Shown piece by piece: positions 22,984-33,554 of a stretch of DNA of 64,000 nt. The notes under the pieces were generated by a model. The model worked only from the letters and a program-made list of their open reading frames with translations, was not told the origin of the DNA and searched no databases. A program made the translations under genes and the position numbers. How positions within the stretch are numbered: position 1 is the stretch's first letter; the number at the start of each line of letters is the position of its first letter. Source of the DNA: Streptomyces sp. AM 4-1-1 (GTDB lineage: Bacteria > Actinomycetota > Actinomycetes > Streptomycetales > Streptomycetaceae); assembly GCF_029167625.1 (NCBI RefSeq), contig NZ_CP119145.1:1984001-2048000 (forward strand). The letters are read 5' to 3'.

Positions 22984-24204
22984 TCAACCCGCTTTCGTAT
23001 AGCGGCTGACGGGACGCGGCAGGCCCAGGTGGCCGCGGAGCGTGGTGGCGTCGTACGCCGTCCGGAACGCCCCGCGCCGTTGCAGCTCCGGGACCAGGCC
23101 ACGGGTGATCGCCGTGAGGTCGTACGGCAGTGTGCCCGGCCGCAGCCGGAAGCCGTCGAGACCGGCGGCTCGCCAGTCGAGCAGCAGGTCGGCGAGTTCG
23201 CCCGGTGTGCCGGTGAAGATCTCGGCGTCGGATACGAGCTCGGCACCGGCCGCCTCGTCCAGGCGTGCCTTGCGCCGTGCGGCGTGGCCCGGCTTCTCGT
23301 CCAGGAGGACGAGGAGTTCCGCGAACGTCCGCAACGGCCGGTCCGTCACGTCCCTGCCGGTGCGTTCCACCGCCTCGTCGACCTGTACGAGGAGCGCCGC
23401 GATGCCCGGGCGGTCGTGCGGCGTGATGTGGACGACGTCGGAGCCACGGGCCGCGAACTCGTAGGGCGTGGAGGCGTGCGCGAGGCTGATCACCAGAGGC
23501 TGTCCCTGGGGCGAACGCGGCGTGATCGAGGGGCCCTTCACGCTGAAGTGCGTACCCCGGTAGTCGATGTGGTGCACCTTGTCGCGGTCGAGGAACCGGC
23601 CCGTGGCCGTGTCCCGTATCTCCGCGTCGTCCTCCCAGCTGTCCCACAGGAGCCGCGCCGCCTCCACCACCTCCGCGCCCTCCGCGAAGAGCCCGCGCAG
23701 CCGCTCGGCGGTCAGCTCCGGGTCGCGCACGTCGTCGTCGGTGAGCTGAGGCGTGGCGCGGCGGCCGAAGTGGGAGGCGTCGGCGGCGCGCGCGGAGACC
23801 TGCGGGCGCCAGCCGGCCCGGCCCTTGCCTGCGTGGTCGAGCGTGGCGATGCCGATGGCGAGGTGGAACGGTTCGGTGTGGGTGACGTTCGTGGCCGGGA
23901 CCAGACCTATGCGCGAGGTGAGCGGGGCGAGGTGGGCCGCGAGCAGCACCGCGTCGATGCTGCCCCTGACCTGGTCGGTGCGGTCGTCCGGCCGGTGGGA
24001 GGCCGCGGACTGCGGTCCGAGGCCGTCCTCGAAGGTGACGAAGTCGAGCAGGCCCCGTTCGGCCTCGGCGACCAGATCGGCCCAGTACCCGGCCGTGAGC
24101 AGTTCACCGGACCGGGCGCCCTCCTCCCTCCAGGCGGCCGGGTGCCAGCCCGCGCCGTCGAGGGCGACGGCGAGGTGCAGCGGGGTCGCGGTCGTACCGG
24201 TCAC
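22984..24204 (-). CDS. LLM-class flavin monooxygenase (second of a coupled pair)
   Basis: A 406-aa luciferase-like TIM-barrel protein that would use reduced FMN and oxygen. Recognisable segments are the N-terminal LHLAVALDGAGWHP, GLLDFVTFEDGLG, the THTEPFHLAIGIATLDHAGKGRAGWRPQ core region and GSDVVHITP near the C-terminal third. The GTG start overlaps the stop of the upstream monooxygenase gene (GTGA), so the two are made together, perhaps as two components or two successive steps on one sulphur- or nitrogen-containing substrate. The reductase supplying FMNH2 is not in the window. Confidence 0.85.
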   Translation of the reverse strand: MTGTTATPLHLAVALDGAGWHPAAWREEGARSGELLTAGYWADLVAEAERGLLDFVTFEDGLGPQSAASHRPDDRTDQVRGSIDAVLLAAHLAPLTSRIGLVPATNVTHTEPFHLAIGIATLDHAGKGRAGWRPQVSARAADASHFGRRATPQLTDDDVRDPELTAERLRGLFAEGAEVVEAARLLWDSWEDDAEIRDTATGRFLDRDKVHHIDYRGTHFSVKGPSITPRSPQGQPLVISLAHASTPYEFAARGSDVVHITPHDRPGIAALLVQVDEAVERTGRDVTDRPLRTFAELLVLLDEKPGHAARRKARLDEAAGAELVSDAEIFTGTPGELADLLLDWRAAGLDGFRLRPGTLPYDLTAITRGLVPELQRRGAFRTAYDATTLRGHLGLPRPVSRYTKAG

Positions 24205-25613
24205 GAGGACTCCTTCTCGTTCTCTTCGTCCGCGGGCCGTGCGCTCGCGGGCCCTTCGCCCAGGCGTCGTTCCGGGCGCTCGGGGGTGCCCAGTCCCAGG
24301 TGGTCCCGGAGCGTCGTGCCCGTGTAGTCCTCACGGAACACGCCCTTCTCCTGGAGCAGCGGGACCACCCGGTCCACCACGTCGTCCAGGCCGCCGGGCG
24401 TCAGGTGGGGGACGAGGACGAATCCGTCGGCGCCCTCGGTCCGCACGAAGTGGTCGATGGCGTCGGCGACCGTACGGGGGCTGCCGACGAAGGTCTGACG
24501 GCCGCCGACCTCGATGACCAGTTCCCGGATGGACAGGTTCCGTTCCTCGGCCAGCTCGCGCCACTGCCGCGCGGTCTCGCCGCGGCCCTCGCGGAACACG
24601 GAGTGCCCCTTCAGGAAATGGGCGTCGTCCTCGGGCTCGACGTCGGGCAGCGGTCCGTCCGGGTCGTAACCGGACAGGTCGCGGCCCCAGACCGCCTCCA
24701 GATGGGCGATCGCGGTCTGCGGGCTCACCAGCTCGCGGCTGATCTCCTCGGCGTACGCGGCGGCCTCCTCGTCGGTGTCGGCGACGACGGCGTTGGCCGT
24801 GGGCATGATCTTCAGGTCGTCCGGGGCGCGGCCGTACCGGCTCAGGCGCCGCTTCACGTCCCGGTAGAAGTCACGGGCGACGTCGATCCGGTTGTGCTTG
24901 CTGAAGATGACGTCCGCCTCGGACGCGGCGAACTCGCGCCCCGCGTCGGACTCGCCCGACTGGATGACCACCGGATGCCCCTGGGGGCCGCGCGGGGTCG
25001 TGAACCGGCCGGATATGTCGAAGTGTTCGCCGTGGTGGGCGAACCGGCCGGCCCCGGAGCGTACGAACTCTCCCGACGCCGCGTCGGCGACGAGATCGCC
25101 ATCGGCCCAGCTGTCCCACAGCTCCCTCGCCGTGGCGAGGAATTCGACCGCACGGGTGTAGCGGTCGGCCTCGTCGAGAAAGCCGCCGCGCCGGAAGTTC
25201 TCGCCGGTGAACGCGTCATAGCTGGTGACCACGTTCCAGGCGGAGCGTCCGCCGCTGAGGTGGTCGAGGGTGGCGAACCTGCGTGCCACCTCGTACGGCT
25301 CGTTGAAGGTGGCGTTGACCGTGGCGGCGAGGCCGAGGTGCGTGGTGACGGCGGCCAGCGCGCTGAGCACGGTCAGGTTCTCCGGGCGTCCCGCGATGTC
25401 CAGGTCGTACACCTGGTCCTTGTGCTCGCGCAGCCGCAGCCCCTCGGCGAGAAAGAAGAAGTCGAACTTGCCGCGTTCGACGGTCCGCGCGAGCCGGATG
25501 AAGGAGTCGATGGAGATCTGGCTCCCGGACCGTGGGTCCGACCAGACGGTCACGTTGTGGATGCCGGGCAGCTGCGCCGCGAGGTGCACCTGTCTCTTCC
25601 GGGTGGCGGGCAC
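24201..25613 (-). CDS. NtaA/SnaA/DszA-type flavin monooxygenase
   Basis: A 470-aa member of the nitrilotriacetate/dibenzothiophene-sulfone monooxygenase group of luciferase-like enzymes. Seen are RQVHLAAQLPGIHNVTVWSD, the KFDFFFLAEGLRLREH motif, FATLDHLSGGRSAWNVVTS, and VVIQSGESDAGREFAA. The GTG at 25613 has AGGAGGAGA nine bases upstream; longer in-frame readings lack this. It is first in a two-gene operon with the 22984-24204 gene. Likely role: FMNH2-dependent cleavage of a C-S or C-N bond in a foreign or scavenged compound, inferred from the family. Confidence 0.88.
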   Translation of the reverse strand: MPATRKRQVHLAAQLPGIHNVTVWSDPRSGSQISIDSFIRLARTVERGKFDFFFLAEGLRLREHKDQVYDLDIAGRPENLTVLSALAAVTTHLGLAATVNATFNEPYEVARRFATLDHLSGGRSAWNVVTSYDAFTGENFRRGGFLDEADRYTRAVEFLATARELWDSWADGDLVADAASGEFVRSGAGRFAHHGEHFDISGRFTTPRGPQGHPVVIQSGESDAGREFAASEADVIFSKHNRIDVARDFYRDVKRRLSRYGRAPDDLKIMPTANAVVADTDEEAAAYAEEISRELVSPQTAIAHLEAVWGRDLSGYDPDGPLPDVEPEDDAHFLKGHSVFREGRGETARQWRELAEERNLSIRELVIEVGGRQTFVGSPRTVADAIDHFVRTEGADGFVLVPHLTPGGLDDVVDRVVPLLQEKGVFREDYTGTTLRDHLGLGTPERPERRLGEGPASARPADEENEKESS

Positions 25614-26112
25614 GGTGCGGTCTCCTCCTGCGAAGGTCCGGCTGCGGGGTGGGGTGGAGTGAGGGCGAGTGAGGTGGGGCGGGGTGGTGGCTCCATGAGC
25701 GTGCCCGGGGCGGGTGGAGCGTGCACAGGCCAACAGGGCTGACTTCATGAGGTGTTCACGCTGTGGCGGCGGGTTTCGGTGCCGCGTCCGGTGCGGCCCC
25801 GGCGTGGGTTTCCTTTCAGCCATGATCGGCTCCGTTCGGGGCCGGTTCACGCAAGCCCGTTCGTACCGGCCCGTCAGCACAGACCCATCCGTACGAGTCC
25901 GTCCGTACAGCCCGGTTCGTACGGGCCCGTCCCTACCGGCCGATCCCTATGGGCCGGTTCGCCCCTTCCGGCGCAACGGGGCCAGTGGCGGATTTACGCC
26001 ATGTACACATCTCGCCTCCGTCAAGTCTCCACAAACCTCTGTCATTTACGACAGGCTGAGCGGTCATCCGGTACCGAATTCCGGACTCTTTCCTTCACAA
26101 ACAGGGATGCTG
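25614..26112. repeat. Divergent promoter region with a degenerate 14-bp repeat array
   Basis: About 500 bp without a gene between the monooxygenase operon and the subtilase. From about 25856 to 25962 six or seven units of 13-15 bp follow one another, such as CCCGTTCGTACCGG and CCCGTCCCTACCGG; most carry a GTAC core. An AT-richer stretch (25985-26112) just before the subtilase start probably holds its promoter. Confidence 0.6.
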
Positions 26113-29100
26113 ATGACCAAGGAATCCCCCGGCTCCATACCCGGAGCAAGACGTGCGGCCCGAATAGCCGCGGCCGCCGGCCTGGTGACAGCGCTCGCCG
26201 CCACCGGCGCCGCCCCGGTGTTCGCCGCCGACGATCCGGCCAACGCCCCCGTCAAGCCCGCCGCCACGAGCGACAGGACGGACAAGCTGGGTTCGGCCGA
26301 CGCGGACGTCCTGGCGAAGGCCGAGGCCAAGGGCGAGAAGAACATCACGATGATGGTCGCCACCGCGCCCGGTGCGACCGCGCAGGTCGCCCGTCAACTG
26401 GACGCCGTCAAGGGCTCCGTGGTGGGACGGACGTACGACAAGCTCGGATACGTGCGGGCGACCGTGCCGACCGCCACCGCCGAGGCGACGATCAAGGCGG
26501 CGCAGAAGCTGCCGTCCGTCCATGGCATCGATCTCAAGCAGGAGATCATGCTGGACGACCCGACGCCGGCCGCGGACCGGGCGACCGGTGCCAAGACGCA
26601 GGCCAAGGTGACCGGCAGCTACCCGGCGCCCGGCAAGAAGACCGCCGCGAAGAACCCGTACAACCCGTCCTTCGAGACGGGCGCCGTCGACTTCGTGCAG
26701 CAGCACGCGAAGTTCGACGGCCGCGGTGTGACCATCGGCATCCTGGACTCGGGGGTCGACCTCGGTCACCCGGCGCTCCAGAAGACCAGCACCGGCGAGC
26801 GCAAGATCGTCGACTGGGTGACCGCGACCGACCCGGTGAGCGACGGCGACGGCACCTGGCTGCGGATGACGACCTCCGTGTCCGGCCCGGCGTTCAGCGT
26901 CAACGGCCGTACGTACAGCGCCCCGAAGGGCTCGTACAAGTTCGGTCTGTTCGCCGAGGCCGCCACCAAGGGCGGCGACATGGCGGGCGACCTCAACCGC
27001 GACGGTGACACCACCGACGTGTGGGGCGTGCTCTACGACCCGGTCACCGGCACCACCCGGGTCGACCTGAACGACGACGCGAACTTCTCGAACGACGCCG
27101 TCATGAAGCCGTACAAGGACAAGCACCAGATCGGCTACTTCGGTACGGACAACCCGCGCACCGAGGTCGTCGAGCGCATCCCGTTCGTCGTCGAGACCCG
27201 TAAGGACGTCGTCTACGACGCGGCGGGCACCAAGGCCGACTTCGTCAACATCGGCGTCATCGAGAGCGAGCACGGCACGCACGTCGCGGGCATCACCTCC
27301 GCGAACGGCCTGTTCGGCGGCAAGATGAACGGCGCCGCGCCCGGCGCCCAGATCGTCTCCTCGCGCGCCTGCACCTGGTCCGGCGGCTGCACCAACATCG
27401 CGCTGACCGAGGGCATGATCGACCTCGTCGTGAACCGCGGTGTCGACGTCGTCAACATGTCGATCGGCGGCCTGCCGCCGCTGAACGACGGCAACAACGC
27501 CCGCGCCGAGCTGTACAAGCGGCTCATCGACACCTACGGCGTGCAGCTCGTCATCTCGGCGGGCAACGACGGCCCCGGCCTCAACACCATCGGTGACCCC
27601 GGCCTCGCCGACCACGTCATCTCCGTCGGAGCGACCATCTCCAAGGAGAGCTGGGCCGCCAACTACGGGTCGAACGTCACCAAGGCGTACGACATGATGC
27701 CGTTCTCCTCGCGCGGCCCGCGTGAGGACGGCGGCTTCGCGCCGACCCTCTCCGCGCCCGGTTCGGCGATCAACACCACCCAGACCTGGCTGCCCGGTTC
27801 GCCGGTCAAGGAGGCGGGTTACTCGCTGCCCGCCGGTTACTCGATGCTCCAGGGCACGTCGATGGCGTCCCCGCAGGCCGCCGGCGCGACCGCGCTGCTG
27901 CTGTCCGCCGCGAAGCAGAAGAACATCGACCTGGCCCCCGCCGATCTGCGCACCGCGCTGACCAGCACCGCCACCAAGATCAAGGGAGTGCCCGCGCACG
28001 CCCAGGGCGCCGGTCTGATCAACATCGTGGACGCCTGGAAGGCGATCAAGAACGGCGCCACCGCGCACGAGTACACCGTGAAGGCCCCGGTCGACACCGC
28101 GATCGACTTCGCGCTGAAGACCCCGGGCTTCGGCACCGGCCTGTACGACCGTGAGGGCGGTGCGAAGGTCGGCAAGAGCAAGACGTACACCGTCACCGTC
28201 ACCCGCACCACGGGCCCGGACCGCGCCGTCAAGCACAAGCTGTCGTGGAAGAACAACGACGGCACCTTCACGCTGTCCGGCGGGAACACCGTCTCCCTGC
28301 CGCTCGACAAGCCGGTGGACGTCAAGGTCCAGGCGAAGCCCGGCAGCGCCGGCGTGCACAGCGCGATCCTGGAGCTGGACGACAGCAAGACCACCGGGGT
28401 CGACCAGCAGATCCTGACCACCGTGGTCGCGGCGCAGGAGCTGGCGAAGCCCGGCTACGCGTTCAAGGCGTCCGGCACCGTGCAGCGCAACAGCAGCACG
28501 TCGTACTTCCTGAACGTCCCGGAGGGCGCGAAGACCCTGGAGGTCGCGCTGAGCGCGCTCCGCTCGGGCAGCCAGACCCGGTTCATCTCCATCCACCCGT
28601 ACGGGGTGCAGATGGAGAACAGCTCCACGACCAACTGCTACCCGAACTACGACAACCCGGCCAACACCTGCCGGCCCGACGTGCGCTCGTACGCGGACCC
28701 GCAGCCCGGCGTCTGGGAGATCGAGGTCGAGGCCCGCCGCACGTCGGCGTACCTGGACAACCCGTACAAGCTGGAGGCCACCCTCCTCGGTGTCTCCTTC
28801 GACCCGGCCGTGCAGACGCTGCCGGAGGCGAAGATCGGTACGCCGACCGCTGTCGCCTGGACGGTCAAGAACAGCCTCGCCGCCATCGAGGGCAAGCTGA
28901 AGGGCGGCTCGCTGGGCTCCGCGAAGGTCGACCGCCCGTCGATCGCGACCGGTGAGCAGCGGCAGACGACGGTCACCATCGGTGAGGGCGTCGAGCGTCT
29001 GGACGTCGCCATCGGCTCCACCGCCGACGCCAACGCCGACCTGGACCTGTACGTCTACAAGGGCAGCGCCGTGGCCGGCCAGTCGACCACGGCCGGTTCC

Positions 29101-29415
29101 GAGGAGTCGGTCAGCCTGGTGAAGCCCGCCGCCGGTACGTACACGATCGTCGTCGACGGCTACTCGGTCACCACCGGGACCACCGCGTACGACTACCGCG
29201 ACGTGTACTACTCGCCGTCGCTCGGCTCGATGAAGGTCGACGAGTCGAAGACGGTGAAGCTGGCCAACGGCGCGTCGGCGAAGGTCGGCGCGGACGTCGT
29301 CGTCGCCGGGGCGGCCCCCGAGGGACGCCAGTTCTTCGGCGAGGTCCAGCTGGTGAACGCCCGGGGCACCGCGGCGGGCGCCGGCAGCGTCGTGATCGGG
29401 AAGGTCACGCCGTAA
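26113..29415 (+). CDS. Secreted S8 (subtilisin-type) serine peptidase
   Basis: A 1100-aa exported protease. A signal peptide with a basic start and hydrophobic core (AARIAAAAGLVTALAATGAA) ends near PVFAAD. Catalytic residues are Asp212 (GILDSGVD), His387 (HGTHVAG) and Ser583 (GTSMASPQAAG), with a long insertion between Asp and His as in large tripeptidyl-peptidase-like subtilases. After about residue 640 follow Ig/beta-sandwich segments and a C-terminal pre-peptidase-type domain (DANADLDLYVYKG, GTYTIVVDGYSV). The ATG at 26113 with AGGGA upstream is preferred to one two codons earlier. It is likely involved in extracellular protein digestion. Confidence 0.92.
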   Translation: MTKESPGSIPGARRAARIAAAAGLVTALAATGAAPVFAADDPANAPVKPAATSDRTDKLGSADADVLAKAEAKGEKNITMMVATAPGATAQVARQLDAVKGSVVGRTYDKLGYVRATVPTATAEATIKAAQKLPSVHGIDLKQEIMLDDPTPAADRATGAKTQAKVTGSYPAPGKKTAAKNPYNPSFETGAVDFVQQHAKFDGRGVTIGILDSGVDLGHPALQKTSTGERKIVDWVTATDPVSDGDGTWLRMTTSVSGPAFSVNGRTYSAPKGSYKFGLFAEAATKGGDMAGDLNRDGDTTDVWGVLYDPVTGTTRVDLNDDANFSNDAVMKPYKDKHQIGYFGTDNPRTEVVERIPFVVETRKDVVYDAAGTKADFVNIGVIESEHGTHVAGITSANGLFGGKMNGAAPGAQIVSSRACTWSGGCTNIALTEGMIDLVVNRGVDVVNMSIGGLPPLNDGNNARAELYKRLIDTYGVQLVISAGNDGPGLNTIGDPGLADHVISVGATISKESWAANYGSNVTKAYDMMPFSSRGPREDGGFAPTLSAPGSAINTTQTWLPGSPVKEAGYSLPAGYSMLQGTSMASPQAAGATALLLSAAKQKNIDLAPADLRTALTSTATKIKGVPAHAQGAGLINIVDAWKAIKNGATAHEYTVKAPVDTAIDFALKTPGFGTGLYDREGGAKVGKSKTYTVTVTRTTGPDRAVKHKLSWKNNDGTFTLSGGNTVSLPLDKPVDVKVQAKPGSAGVHSAILELDDSKTTGVDQQILTTVVAAQELAKPGYAFKASGTVQRNSSTSYFLNVPEGAKTLEVALSALRSGSQTRFISIHPYGVQMENSSTTNCYPNYDNPANTCRPDVRSYADPQPGVWEIEVEARRTSAYLDNPYKLEATLLGVSFDPAVQTLPEAKIGTPTAVAWTVKNSLAAIEGKLKGGSLGSAKVDRPSIATGEQRQTTVTIGEGVERLDVAIGSTADANADLDLYVYKGSAVAGQSTTAGSEESVSLVKPAAGTYTIVVDGYSVTTGTTAYDYRDVYYSPSLGSMKVDESKTVKLANGASAKVGADVVVAGAAPEGRQFFGEVQLVNARGTAAGAGSVVIGKVTP

Positions 29416-29429
29416 CACCGCAGCGGTGA

Positions 29430-30737
<1,308 letters not shown>

Positions 30738-30798
30738 CGCGGCCCGCGTACGGCGTTCGCTTGGACGCGTTGCCGTGGACGCGTTCGCGTGGACGCGC

Positions 30799-30896
30799 TT
30801 CTGTACGGGCGTTTCTGTACGGGTGTCCCAGTACGGATGTTCCAGTACGGATGTTCCAGTACGGATGTTCTCGTACGGACGTTTCCGTACGCGGTC
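30799..30896. repeat. Seven tandem units of a 14-bp repeat
   Basis: Units of exactly 14 bp start at 30799, 30813, 30827, 30841, 30855, 30869 and 30883, with consensus TTCYGTACGGRTGT; those at 30841 and 30855 are identical. All but the last keep GTACGG in the same place. It lies about 60 bp after asd. Open frames across it are products of the repeat and are not supported as genes. Confidence 0.85.
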
Positions 30897-31077
30897 GAAG
30901 GGGCGGGCGCCGGTGACGGTGTCCGCCCTGTCGGGTCCGTAGCCAGCAGGGCGGGCAGGGGACGGGACGGCCTTCAGGCCGAGCTGTCCGGGGCGCAGGA
31001 CAGCTGATCGCTACCCACAGCCCCCTATACAGGATGCGCGAGCGGCGCCGCGATCCGAGGTGCCGGGATCGGCCTTG

Positions 31078-32394
31078 TCAGGCCACCCGGATGCGTTCCA
31101 GTAACTCGGGGACTCCGTCGACCTGCTGGTAGCGCTTGAACGCCGGGATGAGTTCACGTACGAGGCCGACACACCGATCAGCGCCGATACGAGTGGCGAG
31201 GGCGAGGGATTCGTTGGTGACGACCAGCGCTTGCTCGACCTCGCGGGCCCGCAAGAGACTGCGGGCCTCGTAGGTGAGGAAGATCCCGCGTGTCTTGTCG
31301 CGGGTCCTGGGCAGCAGTCTCATGCCCTCGTCGATCCGGGCGTGAGCTTCGTCGGTGCGACCGAGATCCAGCATGCACTGGCCGGAGTCCACAGCCAGGT
31401 CTGCCGAGCTCATCCACGAACACCAGCGGGGCGCCGGATCGGCAGCGTCAGTCAGCAACGCGGTCTCGGCGGCAGCCAGGTCGCGGTGGCAGTCCGCGCT
31501 CGCTCCGAGTGCGGCGTGAGCCCGGGCCCTGCGCAGATGCAGCAAAGACCTGGCAGTGGGGTGCCGGGTGTGGATCAGAGCCTGGCTGAGCGGCTCGATG
31601 GCCGCCGGCGGGTCACTCAGCCAGATGGACTGATAAGCGAAATCGGACAGCACCCCGGCGCCGAGGTCGCGATCACGAGCGGCGTGCGCGCTTGTCAGAG
31701 CAGCGTTCCAGTGCTTGCCCGCCGCGTAGTGCCGACCCTGGTCGAAGCGGTGCCAGCCACAGGTGCTGGCCAGTGACGCGGCCAGCAGGTGCAGCCGCCT
31801 GCCAGTGGCCTCGGCGTAGTTACCGGGTTCGATGAGGTCGGTAACGGTGACAAGGTGGGCGTCCATCAGCTTCGCTGTGTGCTGACGCTGTTCGGTCGGC
31901 AGCGAAGTGAGCTTCGCCGCGGTCTTCTCCAACCAGTCGACCAGTTCCGGGTCGACGCGCTTGCCGTCGAGGGCGGTGGTGAGCCTGTCGGGTTCGATCG
32001 AGGCCCATTGGGCTGAGAGGCCGGCCAGTGCGGCAGCGCCGAAGGTCATGAAGTTGCGACGATCCATCGCTGTTCTTTGGGCCTCTCGAAGTGCTTGGAC
32101 GGTATACGCGGAGCCCAGAGGCAGCGGGGAATCATAGCCCGGAAGCCAATAGGGCCAACCAAGCAGCTCGACATGATCGGTCAGAACGTCAAGGGCCTCC
32201 GCGATCAGGAGTTGGGAGTCCATGTTGGGTTCCTTGATCCAGTTCTCCCACTTGCTGATCGCCTGCTTGTCCGCGCCGGAGCGAAGCCCGTGCCGACGAG
32301 CGGCCTGATCCATGCGGACGGCCAGTCCTGACTGCGAGAGGTTGCCGTGCAGTTGGCGGGCGTACGCGAGGGGGTGCCGGATCGGGTCGTCCAC
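31078..32394 (-). CDS. XRE-type regulator with TPR-like domain
   Basis: A 438-aa regulator. The N-terminal HTH covers about residues 10-70 (LSQSGLAVRM, then ADKQAISKWENWIKEP), and the rest is a helical TPR-like array (NAALTSAHAARDRDLGAGVL, SLLHLRRARAHAALG) as in Streptomyces NsdA-like or signalling-peptide-sensing regulators. An in-frame TTA codon (complement of 31102-31104, near the C-terminus) suggests bldA control. It starts at GTG 32394. Divergent from the oxidoreductase/aminotransferase/NUDIX operon, which it probably controls; an inverted repeat at 32463-32477 lies between. Confidence 0.85.
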   Translation of the reverse strand: MDDPIRHPLAYARQLHGNLSQSGLAVRMDQAARRHGLRSGADKQAISKWENWIKEPNMDSQLLIAEALDVLTDHVELLGWPYWLPGYDSPLPLGSAYTVQALREAQRTAMDRRNFMTFGAAALAGLSAQWASIEPDRLTTALDGKRVDPELVDWLEKTAAKLTSLPTEQRQHTAKLMDAHLVTVTDLIEPGNYAEATGRRLHLLAASLASTCGWHRFDQGRHYAAGKHWNAALTSAHAARDRDLGAGVLSDFAYQSIWLSDPPAAIEPLSQALIHTRHPTARSLLHLRRARAHAALGASADCHRDLAAAETALLTDAADPAPRWCSWMSSADLAVDSGQCMLDLGRTDEAHARIDEGMRLLPRTRDKTRGIFLTYEARSLLRAREVEQALVVTNESLALATRIGADRCVGLVRELIPAFKRYQQVDGVPELLERIRVA

Positions 32395-32462
32395 AGGACC
32401 AATCCCATCATTCGCAGTCGCCGAAAGCCTACTGCGCGCACAGGCAGGACTACCCCGGGACT

Positions 32463-32477
32463 ACAGGCAAAGCCTGT
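32463..32477. promoter_or_regulatory. Inverted repeat in the divergent promoter of the mini-cluster
   Basis: ACAGGC (32463-32468) and GCCTGT (32472-32477) are exact inverted repeats with spacer AAA. GGACTAC occurs twice just upstream (from about 32448 and 32459). Candidate operator for the XRE regulator. Confidence 0.45.
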
Positions 32478-32549
32478 TCGGCTGCGAGCAGTTGGGCTGT
32501 ACTCGACACGCATCGACAAGTTCCTTCACGAAGCGGAAGGAGTCTGCTC

Positions 32550-33554
32550 ATGAAACGACGTGCTGCGATCATCGGCCTCGGCCATCAGGCGCTCGAGGAT
32601 CACCTGCCCGGCTTGCTCGGCTCCAGTAGGGCCGAGCTCGTCGCGGTCTGTGACAGTGATCCGAACGCCCTTCGCACCCAGCAGGAAGCGCACCAGGTCC
32701 CGGCGTTTACCCGCGCCGCCGACCTGCTGGACGCGGTGAAGCCCGACTTCGTGATCGTCGCAGTGCCGCACCACGCGGGCCGGTCCGTGATCGAGGAGTG
32801 CGCATCGCGGGGCGTGCACGTGCTCAAGGAGAAGCCTTTCGGCACCTCTCCCGAGGAAGCTCATGCACTCGCGGCGATCTGCGCGCGGGGGGCGGTGGAG
32901 TTGATGGTCACGCTCCAGCGGCGCTTCAACCCGATCTACACCTCGGTGGTGCAGTTCCTCGACCAGATCGGCACCCCTTTCCTGATCGACGGCCAGTACA
33001 CGTTCCACACCGATGATCCCGGCGCCGGGTGGCGTGGAGACGTGAGACAAGCCGGTGGCGGCTGCATCATCGACATGGGCTACCACCTCGTCGATCTACT
33101 GCTGTGGTACTTCGGCATGCCCAACCGCGTCATGGCGGACTTCTCAACGGCCGCGATGCCAGAGGGTTGCTACGACGCCGAGGACACCGCCGTCATCCAA
33201 CTCGGCTACGATACCGGCCTCTACGGCACGGTGCTCCTGTCGCGCTGGATGGCCCCGAAGACCGAGAAGCTGCACATCGTCGGGACCCTCGGCTCCGTGC
33301 TGTTGACGAAAGGGCAGGTCCAGCGGCTCGCCCTTGATGGCTCGGTGGTCGAGGAGCTGACCCGCCCGCAGGCCCCTGCCAGTGCGGCTACCGCCCAGAT
33401 CGACCACTTCTGTCGGGTCCTGGACGGCGAGCGCCCCAACACCTCAGGCCCCCAGCAGCACCTCGCCCATGCCGCTTTCATCGCCTCCTGCTACCGGTCC
33501 AAGACGGCCGGACGTTACATCAACCCGAAGGAAATGCTGTGCCCAGCTCGTTAG
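32550..33554 (+). CDS. Gfo/Idh/MocA-family oxidoreductase
   Basis: A 334-aa NAD(P)-dependent sugar or cyclitol dehydrogenase. The N-terminal Rossmann fold starts RAAIIGLGHQALEDHLPGL, followed by the catalytic KEKPFGTSPEEA motif (Lys about 94), RRFNPIY and the IDMGYHLVDLLLWYFG helix of the C-terminal domain. GGAAGGAG lies upstream of the ATG. The next gene, an aminotransferase, overlaps it by 16 bases. The pair oxidoreductase plus DegT aminotransferase is the standard way to turn a sugar or cyclitol hydroxyl into an amine via a ketone, as in kanosamine or aminocyclitol pathways. Confidence 0.9.
   Translation: MKRRAAIIGLGHQALEDHLPGLLGSSRAELVAVCDSDPNALRTQQEAHQVPAFTRAADLLDAVKPDFVIVAVPHHAGRSVIEECASRGVHVLKEKPFGTSPEEAHALAAICARGAVELMVTLQRRFNPIYTSVVQFLDQIGTPFLIDGQYTFHTDDPGAGWRGDVRQAGGGCIIDMGYHLVDLLLWYFGMPNRVMADFSTAAMPEGCYDAEDTAVIQLGYDTGLYGTVLLSRWMAPKTEKLHIVGTLGSVLLTKGQVQRLALDGSVVEELTRPQAPASAATAQIDHFCRVLDGERPNTSGPQQHLAHAAFIASCYRSKTAGRYINPKEMLCPAR

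Noticed and set aside
19461..23246. 1261-codon minus-strand frame across pepN
   Set aside because: Antisense shadow of pepN with repetitive Arg/Val content; no domain or ribosome binding site.
30789..31007. 72-codon + strand frame over the 14-bp array
   Set aside because: Its sequence is a by-product of the GTACGG repeats and it has no ribosome binding site.
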